The position numbers and the translations under genes were made by a program. From contig NZ_KQ040779.1 in NCBI RefSeq assembly GCF_000971975.1, forward strand, positions 62,001 to 126,000: a stretch of 64,000 bases of DNA, given 5' to 3'. The notes beneath the pieces were generated by a model. That model saw only the letters and a list, made by a program, of their open reading frames with translations, made no database searches and was not told the DNA's origin. Each line of letters opens with the position of its first letter. Position 1 is the first letter of the stretch. Origin of the DNA: Paenibacillus algorifonticola. Lineage in GTDB: Bacteria > Bacillota > Bacilli > Paenibacillales > Paenibacillaceae. Positions 62,627-64,000 of this stretch are shown one piece after another.

Positions 62627-64000
62627 TCAGCTCTTTGCTACGCCCGCCAACGCTTCGCTCGGGCTTCTGCTTTCCATCGCCGCCTGCAAAATATTTTCCT
62701 GCGTCACCTCGCCCTTGCCGAGCATCGCCGTAATCCTCCCCTCGCGCATAACCGCGACCCGGTCGCACATCCCGATCATTTCCGGCATTTCCGAGGAAAT
62801 CATAATGACGCCGTAGCCTTGCCCCGCCAATGTGCTAATAATTTCATAGATGGCTGATTTTGCGCCAACATCTACGCCTTTCGTCGGCTCATCGAGAATG
62901 AGAATGTCGAGGTCGGCCGTCAGCAGCTTGGCGAACACCACCTTCTGCTGGTTGCCGCCCGACAGCGAGCTGACCAAATGGTAAATGCTCGGCGCCTTGA
63001 CGTTCATTTTTTGCGCCAGCCTGACCGCTTCCTCCTCTTCCTTCGCCGTATCAAGCGAGCCTTTACTGACGAATCGATCAAGCGCGGACAGCGTAATATT
63101 GCGCGAAATTTCCCAGTCCAGCACCAGCCCCTGCTTCTGCCGATCCTCCGGTAAATAGCCAATGCCTAGCTTCATCGCCTGCTGCGGATTGTCTATTCGC
63201 ACCGGCTCGCCTTTCACGAATACATTCCCTCTGTCATAGGCTTCAATGCCGAACAGGCTTTGGAATACCTCCGTGCGTCCCGCGCCTACAAGTCCGGTAA
63301 AGCCCAAAATTTCACCACGCCGCAGCGAAAATGAAATATCTGCAAAATAACCCGTTCTGCCAAGTCCATCCGTACGCAGCACTTCATCCCCCAGCTTCGC
63401 CTCCGTCTTCGGAAACAGCTGGGTAATTTCGCGGCCCACCATGGCGACGATTAAATCTTTATTGTCGATTTCATTGACCTGCCAGCTTCCGATATATTTG
63501 CCATCGCGGAACACCGTCACCTTGCTGGCTAGGCGGTACATATCCTCGAAACGATGGGAGATAAAAATAATCGAAGCCCCGCGATCCCGCAACCGCTCCG
63601 TGATCCGGTACAGCTCCTCACTCTCCCGCTTCGTGAGCGCCGCCGTCGGCTCATCCATAATGATGATTTTCGCATCGGTTGATAGCGCTTTCGCAATTTC
63701 GACGATTTGCTGCTCCGCTACGCTTAGCGAGCCCATCAGCGTACGCGGGCTGAATTTTGCGCCAAGGTCATCCAGCAGCTTTTGCGCCTCCTTGTGCATC
63801 TCGCCCCAGCGGATGCGGCGCGTACCTTTTTGAACCTTCTCATGCCCCATAAAAATATTTTCCGTCACGCTGAGATCCGGATAGCAGGTCACATGCTGGT
63901 AGATCGCAGCAATACCGAGCCGCTTCGCGTCATTCGGGTTTTGAAACTGCACCTTCTGCCCATTCACATACATCTCGCCTTCAGTGGGCGAATGTACGCC
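62627..64000 (-). CDS. rhaT: Rhamnose ABC transporter ATP-binding protein, N-terminus outside window
   Basis: This is a sugar-type double ATPase, incomplete: the frame is open to the window edge (GVHSPTEGEMYVNG precedes the first Met). The first Walker A is lost. Signature LSVAEQQIVEIAKAL and Walker B IIIMDEPTAALT of domain 1 are visible. In domain 2 the P-loop region is GFTGLVGAGRTEVFQ, with signature LSGGNQQKVVFAKLL and LILDEPTKGVDVGAK. The degenerate second P-loop (GAGRTE) is normal in this family. It is the first gene in the visible operon. Confidence 0.92.
   Translation of the reverse strand, partial: GVHSPTEGEMYVNGQKVQFQNPNDAKRLGIAAIYQHVTCYPDLSVTENIFMGHEKVQKGTRRIRWGEMHKEAQKLLDDLGAKFSPRTLMGSLSVAEQQIVEIAKALSTDAKIIIMDEPTAALTKRESEELYRITERLRDRGASIIFISHRFEDMYRLASKVTVFRDGKYIGSWQVNEIDNKDLIVAMVGREITQLFPKTEAKLGDEVLRTDGLGRTGYFADISFSLRRGEILGFTGLVGAGRTEVFQSLFGIEAYDRGNVFVKGEPVRIDNPQQAMKLGIGYLPEDRQKQGLVLDWEISRNITLSALDRFVSKGSLDTAKEEEEAVRLAQKMNVKAPSIYHLVSSLSGGNQQKVVFAKLLTADLDILILDEPTKGVDVGAKSAIYEIISTLAGQGYGVIMISSEMPEMIGMCDRVAVMREGRITAMLGKGEVTQENILQAAMESRSPSEALAGVAKS

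Overview
The window looks like chromosomal DNA of a spore-forming member of the Bacillota, most likely Paenibacillus or a close relative. Evidence is the SspH-type small acid-soluble spore protein, a KapB homologue, strong AGGAGG ribosome binding sites with frequent TTG starts, rho-independent terminators and S-layer-type glycan genes. Genus is an inference from gene content and style; no rRNA or tRNA gene was seen.

Left flank (1-3.6 kb): a DedA membrane protein, a small basic conserved protein, sspH, a small unknown protein and a cardiolipin synthase.

Glycan island (3.65-38.5 kb): almost every gene is on the minus strand. Read in the direction of transcription from 36.0 kb, it encodes a GT4 glycosyltransferase, the GDP-D-rhamnose pathway (ManC, Gmd, Rmd), an ABC exporter (Wzm, Wzt with a C-terminal glycan-recognition domain), a coiled-coil methyltransferase resembling a chain terminator, two GT4 proteins (one a double-domain fusion), a GT-C-like membrane protein and GtrA. 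A CDP-sugar block follows: RfbH, RfbF, RfbG, an HpaI-type aldolase, a ThDP-dependent lyase, an acylating acetaldehyde dehydrogenase, a 4-hydroxy-2-oxovalerate aldolase and a reductase. Then come a GtrB-like transferase, RfbA, two pseudogene remnants, RfbC-B-D, a GT2, the priming polyprenyl-phosphate sugar-1-phosphate transferase and a last GT2. On the opposite strand at 36.3 kb sits an O-antigen ligase/oligosaccharyltransferase-like membrane protein. The set resembles the ABC-transporter-dependent S-layer glycan loci of Geobacillus and Aneurinibacillus. The part from about 9.6 to 36.1 kb is visibly AT-rich compared with both flanks and is probably acquired.

The most unusual part is 13.0-21.9 kb. 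It pairs CDP-3,6-dideoxyhexose enzymes with genes that could make 4-hydroxy-2-oxopentanoate and a ThDP enzyme that could add its decarboxylated C4 unit to a 4-ketosugar. The predicted product is a branched-chain 3,6-dideoxy sugar: yersiniose-like if pyruvate is the donor, or a decacarbon erwiniose-like sugar if 4-hydroxy-2-oxopentanoate is the donor. A GtrA/GtrB/GtrC-like trio in the same island could attach a sugar outside the membrane.

Right flank (38.7-64 kb): an M23 peptidase with a bactofilin, an ABC-2 exporter, a CxxC protein, an LCP cell-wall ligase overlapping a PilZ protein, and an XRE regulator. That regulator is preceded by three tandem 38-bp repeats and two GATAC-N5-GTATC operator-like palindromes. 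Next come glutamate synthase large subunit, an SGNH hydrolase, KapB, an MGDG-synthase-like diacylglycerol glucosyltransferase, malic enzyme, an acyltransferase, an SH3-NlpC/P60 cell-wall hydrolase and a cation-efflux protein. Last is an L-rhamnose ABC uptake operon (RhaT-P-Q-S-M) that runs off the right edge.
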